The notes: a model not told the origin generated them from the sequence alone. Positions 42,771-54,248 are shown, numbered from the stretch's first letter. The stretch: DNA of 64,000 nucleotides from Hippasteria phrygiana (GCA_037893225.1 JAZGUH010000947.1:214107-278106); one strand, 5' to 3'. Numbers and translations: made by a program.

Positions 42771-43726
42771 GCCTGGTTTCCATATTATCGCAATGAACGC
42801 CGAAAGCACACAAGATGGCAAGTCGCAGACGTCCGGGTAGAGACGGTTCTGGACGTCATTCGGCTGAAAATTTTCAACAAAATGGCGTCCGAATGCTTAA
42901 AAATGTCTCACTGAAATGGCGTTTTTTAGTACTTCACACTTTTCTGAAAGCTGAACTGATATTTCATTTCGATAGATTTCAATTACAGGCAGCTATTTTA
43001 CTTACATTTATGCTCATATTTCTTGGTCAAATGATAAAATGGGTCAAATTTGTGGCACTCAAGCGGTGAGAGACATCGTTGAATGCACGGCGTGCCAGTA
43101 TACGTATATTTGAATGGGCTACTACTCTCACGACGCTACGGCGACAGTCGGCAAAGTTGAACTTGGAGCAAGTTCGGGTGCTGCTGATCTAGTCCCTTTT
43201 GTCAGTTTTGCGATTTATATCACGCATGCGTGGTCTGTTTTCACTCGAACGCATCTAGTCGATCAACTACGTCAAATCTAGTTTGTGCAGCAACAACAAA
43301 CTGTAAAGAATGTCGTCTGCTAATTGTTAACGAAGCAAATGTTGGTACGTCATTTCTATTTTCTATTATGTATTTCTTTTATTTTCTCTATTTAACTTTA
43401 GTGCAATAAATCATTCATTATCTCATTGCAAAGAGTTATTATCATTAGACAAAACTAACAATTTACTGTAAACGTTTGCAAAACTTGCCCAGTTTACCTA
43501 TCCTCCATCTTGAAACCGTGACGTAACTCGCGAGTGACTAGAGAAACCAGGTTGATCCAGTTGGACCATGCAGCTAGTCAAACCACGCAGCGTTCGAGTG
43601 ACATCTAGATTGACTAAGGTTAAGTCTAGTCAGTCTAGTCGCCTAACCGAACTTGCTCTTGGTTGCATTGGGGACTCTTCGGCGACGCTGTCGGCGATTA
43701 TAACGACTATATGGAAACCAGGCTTT
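42771..43726. mobile_element. TTAA-type MITE family D, copy 2, with nested family C element
   Basis: The left end GCCTGGTTTCCATATTATCG and the right end ATATGGAAACCAGGC are mirrored. Left flank TTAA, right flank TTTA. Most of its interior is the family C element at 43163-43680. The outer arms also pair (CGACGCTACGGCGAC near 43131 with GGCGACGCTGTCGGCG near 43681). Confidence 0.72.
43163..43680. mobile_element. Non-autonomous element family C, complete copy
   Basis: The end GAGCAAGTTCGG at the left is mirrored by CCGAACTTGCTC at the right, with CTAGTC/GACTAG words just inside. About 515 bp. It aligns with 25825-26740, which carries a SINE absent here. Confidence 0.72.
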
Positions 43727-44188
43727 ACCTGACCTACATTTTATTAACGTCGGCGTAATTGTCAGGTCAGGGAACCGGACTAGTGCAAAGGGGTGTAAAG
43801 AGGGATGTTAAAGGAAATGTGGGAATTGTGGTTTGGGTGGGATGAAGACTCCTAATTATTACGGTGTGTAGGTGTGGAAATTGGAACTCATCATCTGTTC
43901 ATCGCCTCGGCTTTTTAGACCACTTGCACAACAATTGAATCAAATTCACCCTCTCGGTAAGGTCTTTCTCACAGTTCAGTAGCAGCAAACTGTCTCCTGT
44001 CGTCACTAAGGCTATGTTCAGACATCGTTTTAGTTAAAACGGTAAAGGTTAAAACGGCGCTCATCACAGGTGGCCGGTCGTCAAACTAAAACGCAACGAG
44101 CGTCCAGACACCGTTTAAAGTACAGCGAGTTCAACTCGAAGTGGTTCATCTCCGTTTTGGGGTCACGTAGAACTTCCGCTCATTTACA
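43727..44188. other. Unassigned sequence between elements
   Basis: No gene is recognised. AAAACGG-type words and GTTCAGACATCG / GTCCAGACACCG repeats suggest another decayed MITE, but its ends cannot be fixed. Confidence 0.35.
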
Positions 44189-44192
44189 TTAA

Positions 44193-44690
44193 AGGAACCA
44201 TGCTTCTCAAATTGACCGGATCACATTTTATTTCATAAATATATTCATATATATGTATTAAATGTGAATTAAAAGCCAAACTGGTTCAAGCGAAGTTTTA
44301 GTGTGATTATTTGCCGCTCAAAAATTGACCCCCCCTTTTTGAAATTTGTTGAGACTCAAATTGAGGGCGCTGTTCGTGACGTCGACCGAGGCACCGAAAT
44401 TCATGGATCGACTCGATAGTCTGGACCCGGCCCGTATACACACACACTAGGTCTACACGTGCAATTTCGTAAGTTGCAACAACTAACATCGAACTTACCC
44501 TGATTTTCTCCCTTTTAGCGAAGGCTCCTCGGGGAATGGGCCGTTTAACTGCTTTCGCCTTTATCTTACTCACATCTGGGAACTTTGTTGGGATGGCAGT
44601 GGACTTGAGCATATTATTAATGGTCATCCCAAAGGATTTGAAAATACTAGTATCGAAACACGACGGCTCAAAGTGGTTGCTACGGCTGCA
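44193..44690 (-). mobile_element. THAP-carrying TTAA element, copy 1 (truncated)
   Basis: TTAA (44189-44192) then AGGAACCATGCTTCTCAAATT marks one end. The body is the reverse complement of 57085-57578, including the end of a THAP-type exon (minus-strand frame encoding NMLKSTAIPTKFPDVSKIKA and AKREKIR). The zinc-coordinating N-terminal part is missing because the element breaks near 44690, directly against a LINE fragment. Confidence 0.7.
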
Positions 44691-46632
44691 AGCTTGAGAC
44701 GGCGTTCACGGATCTTTTCCGTCACCTTCGGCATATGCCGGCGTAGAGGTCTACATTCCTCATGTGGTCCTGCCACGAGATGTTCAGGGCCATGCGCAGC
44801 ATCCTGGTGTAACACCCATCCAAAGACTTCTCCATCTTAGTAGTGAGGGTCCAGGTCTCAGCCTCGTACAAAAGTACTGCCTCAACTGTAGAAACAAACA
44901 GTGACCTTTTCAGTTGATCACTGAGCGCCGATGACCACACCTTTTTCATGTTGTGGAGTGCTGACCACGCCTGTCCTCTTCGGGTCTTGAGGTCTTTATC
45001 ACTGGAGTTGATCCATGCTCCAAGGTACTTGAAGTCTGATTCGACCCTGAGAGTTGTACCATCCCTCGTGCGGACAGCCGTGTCATTGGTGTTGTAGGCT
45101 AGCACCTTGGTCTTCTTTGTGTTCAGCTGGAGGCCAACCTTCAAACACTCCTCCTCGACCGATGACAAAAGGTCTCGAGCCTGCTCCACTGTATTTGAGA
45201 CCAGTGCGATGTCATCTGCGAAGTCCATGTCAGTGATCGTCACAGGAGACACTCGCCGGCTCTTGCGGGGCACTATGGTGAAACCCAGCTCTTCTCTCCC
45301 GTCGATGGCCTTCCTCAGGGCGTAGTCGAGGACAATGATGAAGAGAAATGGGGCCAATGTGTCACCCTGAAGCACACCTGCCATGATGTCAAAGGACTCT
45401 GTGTCACCATCTGGTGAAGTGACCCTGGCCTGTGTGTTTGCGTAGGTCGCCCCAATAACTTTTATTAACTTATTGGGGATCCCGTATGCAGTGAGGATGT
45501 ATTGTTGGCGAGAAGAGAGTAATCTTCAATCAGTTCCAGCAAACGCACCCCGTTGTCATTCGTGACTTGATGAAAGGTGAAAGGAGCATCCCCCTGTCCC
45601 AGTCGGGCATTAAAGTCCCCAAGGATGGCGAGGAAGTGATGCTGGGGAACAGCCTCTACTGCTCGTCTTAGCTCATCATAGAACTTCCTCTTCTCCTCTT
45701 CAGGTGCTAGGAGAGTTGGCGCGTAGGCCACTACGGTGGTGAGGATTGGATTGCTTTTGAAGGAGGCAGTGATTACCCTATCATAAGTCCGGGTAACACT
45801 GACAATCGTCCTCTGTGCCTCCCTGTTCAGCATGAGCCCGACCCCACCAGTTGCCGCCTGAGCTTCGTTTTTCCAGGCTGATGCCGTGACAAGGTAATAT
45901 CCCTCAATCATGTTGGTAACCACGGTTTTCCTCATGCAATCAGCGTGCACCCTCCTGTGCTCCTGGATCCCACACACGGCCACTCTATGTCTCCTCATTC
46001 TTTCCACTAACTCCTTGGCTCTCTTGTCCTTCCTGATTGTTTGCACATTCATGGTGGCAAGAGACAAACTCCTCTTACATCTTAGTAGCGCGTCGGTTCT
46101 CCGGCACCCGTCAACCGCCCCCCTCCCCAAGGAAACCTTGGGGTTTAAGGGAGCGCCATCATCATGCTCGCAAGGCGAGCGTGGGCGAGTCCCCTCCGCT
46201 AAGCTCCTGGGGACTTCGGCCGCTGGCAGTATACGATTCATCATTGGATTTAAGATCATGATTAGGATTTCATTTGCGAAAGTAGTACTCAGGTGGTCGC
46301 AACTCCTCTCCCAAGACATGTGGTTTGAAGTCAGAGTTTTCCTTCTCCTAGGAGGGCAAACCTTCCCAGGTTAACGAGCCCCTCCTGCCCGGGTTTAGAA
46401 TCGGAGTACCATCTCCTAGGTGAATTGCCTCCCATGGCTGTCGAACCCCACCTGCCCGGAGCCATCTGGTTTTGAGGCGCCAGAAACTCGCCTTTCACAC
46501 CTCTGCCATCGGTTAAAAAAACAGGGATCGGCACATGAAGCCAAGCAGTAGGAGTTTGACTAGGAGAAGCTATTTGAGACGCAGACCATATGGGACATTT
46601 CGAGGATGGAAAGTGGCTCAATACTCCCCACA
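44691..46632 (-). mobile_element. EN-RT LINE with an internal deletion
   Basis: The minus strand reads 5' leader (46632-46250), endonuclease frame (46319-45465), then RT frame (45384-44722). The endonuclease has the GIQEHRR, VVAYAPTLLAPEEEK and LGDFNARLGQGD blocks. The RT keeps GVLQGDTLAPFLF and the catalytic DMDFADDIALVSN. Between them the SDH block and the RT fingers are absent: the LLANNTSSL stretch is joined straight to AYGIPNKLIKVIG near 45480-45500, so some hundreds of bases are deleted. A frameshift follows DLYAGI near the 3' end, where the copy abuts the THAP element. It resembles RTE/R4-type LINEs. The exact clade is unresolved. Confidence 0.75.
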
Positions 46633-46761
46633 ATCCCGGTCATATCCTAATCCTTTGACCTTTGACTAATAGCAGGTACTTATATAGCGCTTTTAGCAAG
46701 ATCAAAGCGCTTTACAAAGAAAAGAAAACAATAAACAACATATCAAACAACCTGGAAGTGT

Positions 46762-48525
46762 CTACAAATTACTTTTGGTATTTGGAAAACAAGTGAGTTT
46801 TGAGATGTTTTTTGAAAATTTGTATGGATGGTGCGTCTCAGATATGAGGTGGAATTCTGTTCCATTCTTTTGGACCTGCGATGGAGAACGCTTTGTCACC
46901 TGTGGTTTTGTGTTTGTTGTGACAAGCAAACGGGACTTATCAGATGAAGACCTAAGCCCCTCCCGACCTGCTTGATGTGGGAATAATAGGTCAGTAAGGT
47001 AGGAGGGTGATGAACCATGTTGAGATTTATACACAGTCAGAAGAAATTTGAAAAGAATACGGTAATTAAGTGGTAACCAGTGTAGTTGCATAATGAGATG
47101 TGATGCGTCATGAAATCTGTCAACTGAATACACGAGCCTAGCTGCACGATTCTGAAGTGTCTGTAGTCTGTTGAGCTCACCCTGACTGACACCATACAAT
47201 AAAGAATTACAATAGTCAAGGCGAGAAATGATGAGGGAACGGACTACATGATTACAGGTGTCGAGATCAATGAACTTGCGGTTGCGTAAGTGGAAGTTGA
47301 GAGATTTACAGACTGATGTAATGTGAGGGGACATGGACATTGAAGAATCGAATATGACTCCTAGATTTCTAACTGTAGGAGAAGGATGAATTATGGAATC
47401 ACCAACCTTGAGGACAATTTCAGGGAGTGTGTTCAAGATTCGAGGTCTGGCTGCAATAAAAAGATGGGTTTTATCATCGTTGAGTTTCATTTTGTTGGTA
47501 ATCATCCAGTGCCTTACTTCAGTTATGCAAGCTGAGAGTTTACCAAGTGCTCGATCTGAATCACCTACCATGGAGGGGTTGAAATAGGTATACATTTGGG
47601 TGTCATCGGCATAGATGTGATAATTCATGTTGTGATTCTCAAGGATAGCACAAACGGGTTGGGTGTAAAAAATGAAGAGCAGTGGTCCCACAACAGAGCC
47701 ATGCGGAACACCAAAATCAACTGGTTGCTCATCAGAGAATGCTCCAGAGATGCCCACACGATGACGGCGTCCCGCAAGATAGCTGTCGAACCACTGCAAA
47801 GCCGAACCTTGAAATCCGAAAGATTTAGAGAGTCGGTCAATCAGACGGTTGTGATCAACCGTGTCAAAGGCAGACGATAAGTCCAACATGACGAGCAAAA
47901 CTGCCATATTTCTGTCAATTGCTCGCATGATGTCATTTTTGACTCGCAGCAGACCCGTTTCAGTGCTATGGTTGGATTTGTAAGCAGACTGGAACGTCTG
48001 GTGGAGATGGTTGTCATTGACATGATCGTTGACACGGCTTATCACCATCCTCTCTAAAACCTTGGAGAGGAAAGGAATTTTTGAAACAGGCCGATAGTTT
48101 TTGAACTCGTTGGGGTCAAGGTTTGGTTTCTTGAGTATGGGAGTAACAATGGCTTGACAGAGGGAACGTGGAAAAGTATCTGTAGAAAATGAGCAATTAG
48201 CAATATGAGTAATGTATGGGACAAGGACATTAATATTAGCTTTTAACAGCCAGGTGGGCATAGGATCAAGAGAACAGCATTTGTTGGAACCGGAACCAAT
48301 AACTCTATGTGTCTCCTGATTATCAACCCTATCAAACTGCGAAAGAACGATATCGGAGGAGATATTAACATCATGGGATTGTGACTTAACAAACTGTAAA
48401 TTACGTGTACAATCAAGCTCAGATCTGATTCTAACAATTTTTTCGGTAAAGAAATGACAAAAGTTATTGCAAAGATCTTTCAATGAGGAAGATCTAGGGT
48501 ACTTAGTGGGATCATCATTAAGCAA
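46762..48525 (-). CDS. L2/CR1-like LINE reverse transcriptase ORF
   Basis: A 587-codon frame continuing the preceding endonuclease after a single frameshift. RT blocks in order are KNYRPVSKIPFLSKVLE, LLVMLDLSSAFDTVDHNRL, GVPHGSVVGPLLFIFYTQ and the catalytic HIYADDTQMYTYF, then the thumb and a C-terminus with LDYCNSLLYGVS and NRLQTLQNRAARLVYS. The last part (KSRLLVTTNTKPQVTKRSPS) degenerates relative to the usual family ending, suggesting another late shift. All catalytic aspartates are present. Confidence 0.85.
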   Translation of the reverse strand: MLNDDPTKYPRSSSLKDLCNNFCHFFTEKIVRIRSELDCTRNLQFVKSQSHDVNISSDIVLSQFDRVDNQETHRVIGSGSNKCCSLDPMPTWLLKANINVLVPYITHIANCSFSTDTFPRSLCQAIVTPILKKPNLDPNEFKNYRPVSKIPFLSKVLERMVISRVNDHVNDNHLHQTFQSAYKSNHSTETGLLRVKNDIMRAIDRNMAVLLVMLDLSSAFDTVDHNRLIDRLSKSFGFQGSALQWFDSYLAGRRHRVGISGAFSDEQPVDFGVPHGSVVGPLLFIFYTQPVCAILENHNMNYHIYADDTQMYTYFNPSMVGDSDRALGKLSACITEVRHWMITNKMKLNDDKTHLFIAARPRILNTLPEIVLKVGDSIIHPSPTVRNLGVIFDSSMSMSPHITSVCKSLNFHLRNRKFIDLDTCNHVVRSLIISRLDYCNSLLYGVSQGELNRLQTLQNRAARLVYSVDRFHDASHLIMQLHWLPLNYRILFKFLLTVYKSQHGSSPSYLTDLLFPHQAGREGLRSSSDKSRLLVTTNTKPQVTKRSPSQVQKNGTEFHLISETHHPYKFSKNISKLTCFPNTKSNL

Positions 48526-50116
48526 TTTGTGAACCGTTCGATATGTCCCTGGTGTTACTTGTGGCTAGTTTCTCTCTGAAATATGAGGCTTTCGCAATCT
48601 GGATGAGATGAGCAAGTACAGTGAGTTGTGATTGATAGGCTTCTCGATGTATATCCAACTTGGTCTTTCGCCACCTCTGCTCACGCCGTCTCTTAAGTCG
48701 TCTTGCCTCGCGGATGTCGTTGTTAAACCAGAGTGCTCTGGGACGTACTATGCGGTCCAGAGTTAACAGTGGACAATGAACATCAAGGGTTTTTAGGACG
48801 GTGGCATTGTAAAAATCTACCTGTTTGTGGACACTCGTGAGTTCTAGTATTGGCTTTAGATTAGCGTCAAGATCCCGTACAAATGCATCAGCATCTACAG
48901 ACCTAAAGTCGCGCCGTACTGAACGGATCGTTGGAGGATCAGTTCTTTTGCGGTTGAGTATGAAGTGTATGGAATGATGATCCGACATCAGATTCTCGTG
49001 TATGACACAATCATGAACCAAGTCATCACCTCGACGGGCAATAACAAGATCCAAAGTATGCCCATGTGTGTGAGTAGGGCCAGATACATACTGGTGGAGG
49101 TCAGCACTGGACAAAATGGTGAGAAATTTTGAAGACTCCGGCTTAGACGGATAATCAATGTGAATGTTAAAGTCACCTAGTATGACGTGTTTACCAGGAA
49201 GGTTATCTGTCTGGATTAAGAGGTTTTCAAATTCAGTCAGGAACTCAGATACTTTGAACCTATTTGCTAGCGACGGGGGTGGTCTGTAGACGGCAACAAA
49301 AAGTACAGACTTGGTGTAATCTGTCACGAAGGCATGTTCAAAGGTGGTGGCCGTGATAGGGCTGGGGATAGCTGTAAGATTCAGAAGGGTCTTATAGATC
49401 ACGGAAATTCCTCCATGGAAGTCAGTTCCTCCACGAGGAAAGTTAATAAATGAGTAACCAGGAGGGGAGCATTCACCAATAACAACATGGTCATCTTGGT
49501 ACAGCCAGGTTTTAGTCAAAAACATTGCATCGATATCTTTCTCTGTTATATAGTCGGACAAAATGGCAGTTTTATTGCGTATGGAATGAGCGTTCCACAC
49601 ACAGATACGCAGGTTGCCATGATGAAAACTCGGGACGCATTTGATGGTATGAAGATTGTTTGGGTTTTGACCTGTTCCATTGTTATTTTTATTGTACATG
49701 CAGGCAGGTGATCTGGGGCGGTGCAGGACAGTAATAGGTCTAATAGTTGTAGATCTATGGCAGTGTTGCTTACGCACGCCAGCTCTGCACCCTCTGTGAG
49801 TGGGAAATTTGGCCGGAATGTTAAAAGATTTGATTAACTGCCAGGTTTGAAGGGGGAGTCTCATACTGGGATCGTTGAAACGTTTTAGTTCATCTCTGAA
49901 ATGACATGGATTTTGAATTGGCGTTCCGGATTCACTGTGGTTTGTAAGGTTCCCATCGATGGAAGGATGTGATCGTAGTGGATGTGGACCAGGATTAGGA
50001 TTAATGAAAAGTGGCAGATGAGTTACAGCAATACGGTAGTCTTGGACCAAAGAATTTGCAACATAGCTTTCTGGTGCAGCCATAACGAAGGGAAAACTGC
50101 GATCCGCAGACTCCAT
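48518..50116 (-). CDS. L2/CR1-like LINE N-terminal ORF with endonuclease
   Basis: A 532-codon frame from ATG 50116. About 170 residues of leader, with an RGCRAGVRKQ motif, precede the endonuclease. Catalytic blocks visible are VWNAHSIRNK (about 174), TKTWL (about 205; usually TETWL, so the catalytic Glu is Lys here), VYRPPPS (about 275), LGDFNIHID (about 313) and SDHHSIHF (about 375). The frame ends shortly after LATSNTRD, where comparison with the next frame (RTVHKLLNDDPTKYP) shows a one-base shift. Confidence 0.8.
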   Translation of the reverse strand: MESADRSFPFVMAAPESYVANSLVQDYRIAVTHLPLFINPNPGPHPLRSHPSIDGNLTNHSESGTPIQNPCHFRDELKRFNDPSMRLPLQTWQLIKSFNIPAKFPTHRGCRAGVRKQHCHRSTTIRPITVLHRPRSPACMYNKNNNGTGQNPNNLHTIKCVPSFHHGNLRICVWNAHSIRNKTAILSDYITEKDIDAMFLTKTWLYQDDHVVIGECSPPGYSFINFPRGGTDFHGGISVIYKTLLNLTAIPSPITATTFEHAFVTDYTKSVLFVAVYRPPPSLANRFKVSEFLTEFENLLIQTDNLPGKHVILGDFNIHIDYPSKPESSKFLTILSSADLHQYVSGPTHTHGHTLDLVIARRGDDLVHDCVIHENLMSDHHSIHFILNRKRTDPPTIRSVRRDFRSVDADAFVRDLDANLKPILELTSVHKQVDFYNATVLKTLDVHCPLLTLDRIVRPRALWFNNDIREARRLKRRREQRWRKTKLDIHREAYQSQLTVLAHLIQIAKASYFREKLATSNTRDISNGSQIA

Positions 50117-50611
50117 TCACACACAGAACGAAGCATGGGTTCAGGACAATGCAAAGCACAACAAGCAGAGCAGGTACCATTGTTCAGGTATTGTGCAGGA
50201 TGGTCTGAAGAGATACCGGTAGTTGATGTTCGCTGAGGTCGTAAAAACTATTGTGTGTCTATTGTGCAGGCTCGTTGAGTTGTGCATGGAAAAACCCAAA
50301 TGTCTTCAGCAGTGAAGGCAGCAGACAAGATACAAAGAAAGTCACCTCAAATATCTCAATATACCGGGGAAAATTCGACGCTGCGATATGATCAGACGGG
50401 TCACCACATCAAAACTCAGCTGTCATCCCAAGATTAGTAGAAAAGACACCTCCGGAAATCAGCAAAACTGTACAAAAAGGAGTGATCTTACAAACGTGGC
50501 AGCCTGTTAGGCGCGCACATAAAAGAAATAATATTTACAGACTGACTACGATCGCCTAGGTACGACTTAAAACCAATTATTTACAGAAGATGACATATTC
50601 AGCTTCTTCAA

Positions 50612-51695
50612 TTATTTGCCTAGTAGGATTACATGATCCACACAATCAAAAGCTTTACTGAGATATATGAACACGCTACCTGTAACTTTACCTTGCTCCA
50701 TAGCCTCAAAACACTTTTTTGTTAAATCGGGTAGAGTGCTTTCAGTTGAGTACAAGGGTCTAAATCCCGATTGGCAACTAGGTATCAAATTGTTATCATC
50801 GAGGTAGCTATATACTGCCGAGTGCACCCATCTTTCTAGAATCTTAGAGATAATTGGCAGTATAGAAATAGGCCGATAATTACCTGTACTCCATTTATCT
50901 CCTCCCTTGTGAATTGGTGTTACCAAGGCGTGTTTCCAATCTTTAGGGTATTGCTCGCATCTTATGGAGAGGTTAAAAATATGTTAGAGATTTAGTAATA
51001 TAAGGGGAAGCAATTTTAATCATTTTAATAACACTGATGCCATCCAGACCTGTTGCTTTCCCAACCGACATGGATGACATTTTCTTTTGAACGAACTCTT
51101 CTGTAATATTAGGTACAGTGCATTCTTCAAGTTCATCCAGAGAATCAACGATAGAGGCGTAGGTATCATTGTTTTCAAGTTCGCGCGATGGACAATTTCC
51201 AGCTGTACGTTTTCCTATTGTAGAAAAGTGTTCATTTAATGTATCAGCAATGTCGGTGGGATCGTCAATATTTTCTCCATTTGGGGAAGTGATAGAAATT
51301 GGAGCAATTTTCTGTTTCTTAGGAAGTACCTCCTTTAGTTGTTTCCATAGCATAGATGAATTACTTTTATTTTCTTCTATAGATGATGTATAGTATTCAC
51401 TCTTCTTAGTGCGGATTTTATTAGTTACATTGTTCCGCAGCTTTTTGTAAGAGTCCCAATCGATCTGTGAGCCTGAGCGTTTTGCGATTTTGTGTGCACG
51501 ATCCCGCTGTCTCATAAGTTTAAGAATTTCGCAATCGAGCCAAGGTAAAGAGGCACCCCGAATACGTTTAGTTTTGATTGGCGCATGAAAGTTAATAATA
51601 CTCATAGTGCCATTTGCATTACGCTTCATCAACATCATAAGAGTCCAGTACATCTTGCCATGGTGCATTAAGGAGGTCGTCTTTAAATGCATCAT
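50612..51695 (-). pseudogene. CR1-like linker and RT N-terminus, truncated
   Basis: 51695-50973 encodes the charged linker (LPWLDCEILKLMRQRDRAHK, SMSVGKATGLDGISV) and 50926-50612 the RT fingers (VTPIHKGGDKWSTGNYRPIS, QSGFRPLYSTEST, FIYLSKAFDCVDH). A frame break near 50970-50930 separates them. The RT stops before the catalytic YADD. Confidence 0.75.
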
Positions 51696-52354
51696 TGTCT
51701 ATATTTGTAAGAACTCGAAAAATGTATTGAGCGACCTTTAATTTTTGGTGTTTTCCAACTATGTTGACCATAAACAAGATAATGGTCACTGATAAGAACT
51801 GGTAATACACCACATTCCTTTATTAGCTCTGGATGGGAGCTGAAAATGAGATTGATTATTGTTTGAGTGGACTCACGTGTTGAGTCATGTATGAGTTGCG
51901 CCAATTGGAATAAACCAAAACAAGAAATAATTGGGTTTGAGTTCATACTATCCTCGTCAACTGAAACATCATAATTAAAGTCCCCAGTTACAATAATTTC
52001 TTTATATTCACAGGAGGCCTTATTAATAATATCACTTAGTTTATCAATGAATTCAACAGAGCTTGAAGGTGGCCTATAAATAGAACTAATAAGCACAGGC
52101 TGTCTTTGTTTACACTTAATTTCAACCCATATGCACTCGACATGATCTGTTTTAAGATCCTCACGACGTGTGAAAGTTAAATTGTTTCGGATGTGCATGG
52201 CAACCCCACCACCTTGCCGGTTCCTGTCTTTTCTGACAATGGAATAATTTGGTAATGTGATTTCATCGTCGGAGATTGAGGCATTGCAGAAAGTTTCATT
52301 TAGACAGAATAATATCGAATGTATTTGTAGACATTGACATTTTAAATTGGTCAA
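51692..52354 (-). pseudogene. CR1-like endonuclease fragment
   Basis: A minus-strand frame with LNETFCNASISDDEI, QGGGVAMHIRNNL, ISSIYRPPSSSVEFID, VTGDFNYDVSVDEDS and LISDHYLVY, the ordered blocks of a LINE EEP endonuclease. The upstream block (SFAHLNVRSLINKFDQF) lies in the overlapping frame ending near 52296, so one shift splits the domain. Confidence 0.75.
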
Positions 52355-52438
52355 ATTTGTTTATTAAACTTCTCACATTAAGATGGGCGAATGAGAATCC
52401 CCCGGAGCTTCGGTTGTAGATAACGCCGTCTGTTAAGT

Positions 52439-54248
52439 CTATCGTAGATTTTTGCCTTGTGGATTGAGCAGCTCTCTGACCGTTGTTAGGTATTGGTTCC
52501 ATTCCTGGCCTCGATAGTGTGTCTGGGCTAGTGGCTGACGGAGATGGGTTGGATGCTGTTTTTGATACGGGTGTGGGTAGTACTGATTTGCCATTTGAAA
52601 ATTCGTCGGGACATCACGATTCGCTGCAGTCCGCTCCTTCACGACATCAGAGTTTAAGGTCTTGCCGAACGGGGTCCTCTGGTGTGTGATGCGGCTAGCA
52701 GTGGTCTTATGTGGTCCTGCGACGTGTTGGATAATGTTCATGGTAAGTAGACGCACTCCTGTCGAGTTGAGGTGCACGCCATCCTATACAAGGTGATTTG
52801 GGTTGATGTTTCCATTGTCAATGAAGCCCCAGTTATTTTGTCTTGCTATTGACTTAAGCAGATTATTAGAGTCATCTACCTTCTTGCGTTTTGGCACTGT
52901 TTGGTTTTTGCGATGTATAATCGACGAGATTGTTACTGATCTTGGTTGTAGTGATTCACCGAGGAAAGGGATCTTTGCAGCAACAGTCTCTGGGTTGTCA
53001 GAAGTATTATTGGTCCCAACATGAAGGATTACTCCAGAGACGTCGTGCTTGGCCGACATCTGTATGGCGTTAGGAGCAATATCTTCGATTTTTGCTCCAC
53101 GCATGGTATGGCACATCACTTTCTTTTGCCTGCTCAAGCTCCTGGGTTGTAGCCGTTTGATCATTGAGTCACCGATAATTAGGATATCTGCATGGTTGTG
53201 TTCGCTAGGTGTGGGTGGCCGTTTTTTCATGGTAGGTGTCGGTTTCTGCTTTGTTGTGGTCAGTTTTTGTGCTTTTCCCGGTATTGCTCGAGCTGCTCTT
53301 GAAAAGAGGCCTTGTTTTTTAGGGACAGGACTTGTTTAGGGGAGTACAGGACCCCTGTTCCTTGCCAGGCTGGACTTTGGGCTGCATGGCTTCGTAGTAG
53401 GAGTCGATCAGGAACTCGGCTTCGGTCCGGGAATCATCAAAGCTGTTTTCGATGTTGACCGGATCGACATCCTCCGTCGCCAGTGCAGCAAAGCGGTTGC
53501 TTGTTGATACCGCTGGACTGGCTAAACCCATGGTGGTACTCGGGTTGTTCTGGCTCAGGGCACAGGGCTGGCGTTTCGAATGGACATCGGCTTCACGAGA
53601 AGAAGGGCTCATCAGCATATCAATGGTAGAATGGAGAGCGTCACATTCCTTCTTCAAGTGGTCAATTGTTTCCCTTTGGGAAGAGGAAGATAAAGAAATC
53701 TGGCCAGAAAGTGTTGCAATTTGGTCTGAGAATTTCTGATCAAGTAAATTTATGTCGTTCTGAACCTGTAGGATGGCTTTATAAATAACATGTAGGGTGG
53801 GTTCAGATTCTGGATCGAGGGCTATAGCACCTGTTAAATCTCGATCCGCAGTGCGCTTTGTTGGCTTCGGTTTAACCTGACAAGCTGAACTTAAACAAGA
53901 CCTAGGAAAACTGTTCCGATGACCAAAAATGTAGAGACATAGTTCCTTGATGTCATCGGCCGCTGTTTGTGTGGACCTACGGGATTTTAATGAGAAATTA
54001 CAAGACAATTGGGTACTTAGCTTTGTTGAAGAGTCGTTTGTCTCGTTGCCATCTTGGAAATCGTCACGGTACTTCTCCTTTGCAGACTCAAAGATCAAAT
54101 TCCTTGCCGGTAGAAGCTCATCAATAGTACAGTTACTTCTCAACAGTGACTCTATGGGCGCAGACGGTGTACTCTGTAGTTTTGAGACTATCTGCTCTAT
54201 CTTAGAGTCAAGTTTTGATAGAAAACTCGGAGAGCCGATGTGACACAC
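52439..54248 (-). pseudogene. CR1 ORF1: coiled coil plus SGNH esterase domain
   Basis: Three consecutive minus-strand segments make up one broken protein. 54248-53319 has a predicted coiled coil (ILQVQNDINLLDQKFSDQIA, then TLSGQISL and HLKKECDALHSTIDML) and a polar tail. 53230-52784 begins the esterase: ILIIGDSMIKRL (GDS nucleophile block), VILHVGTNNTSDNPE (the Asn block) and a strand pair. An in-frame TAG near 52782 separates this from DGVHLNSTGVRLL (Asp-x-x-His block) in 52777-52439. All three SGNH blocks survive. ORF1 esterases are an established feature of CR1 LINEs; their substrate is not settled. Confidence 0.8.

Larger units (their letters stand above)
46650..50570 (-). mobile_element. 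L2/CR1-like LINE, nearly intact
   Basis: The minus-strand endonuclease frame is 50116-48518 and the RT frame 48525-46762, overlapping by a few bases with one frameshift. A 3' UTR ends in the GTAAAGCGCTTTG and GCGCTATATAAGTACCTGCT motifs (46665-46725) that I associate with L2/Crack-type 3' tails. The boundary near 46650 abuts the 5' leader of the next LINE, and the 5' boundary near 50570 abuts another truncated LINE. It has the least damage of any LINE here. Confidence 0.8.
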
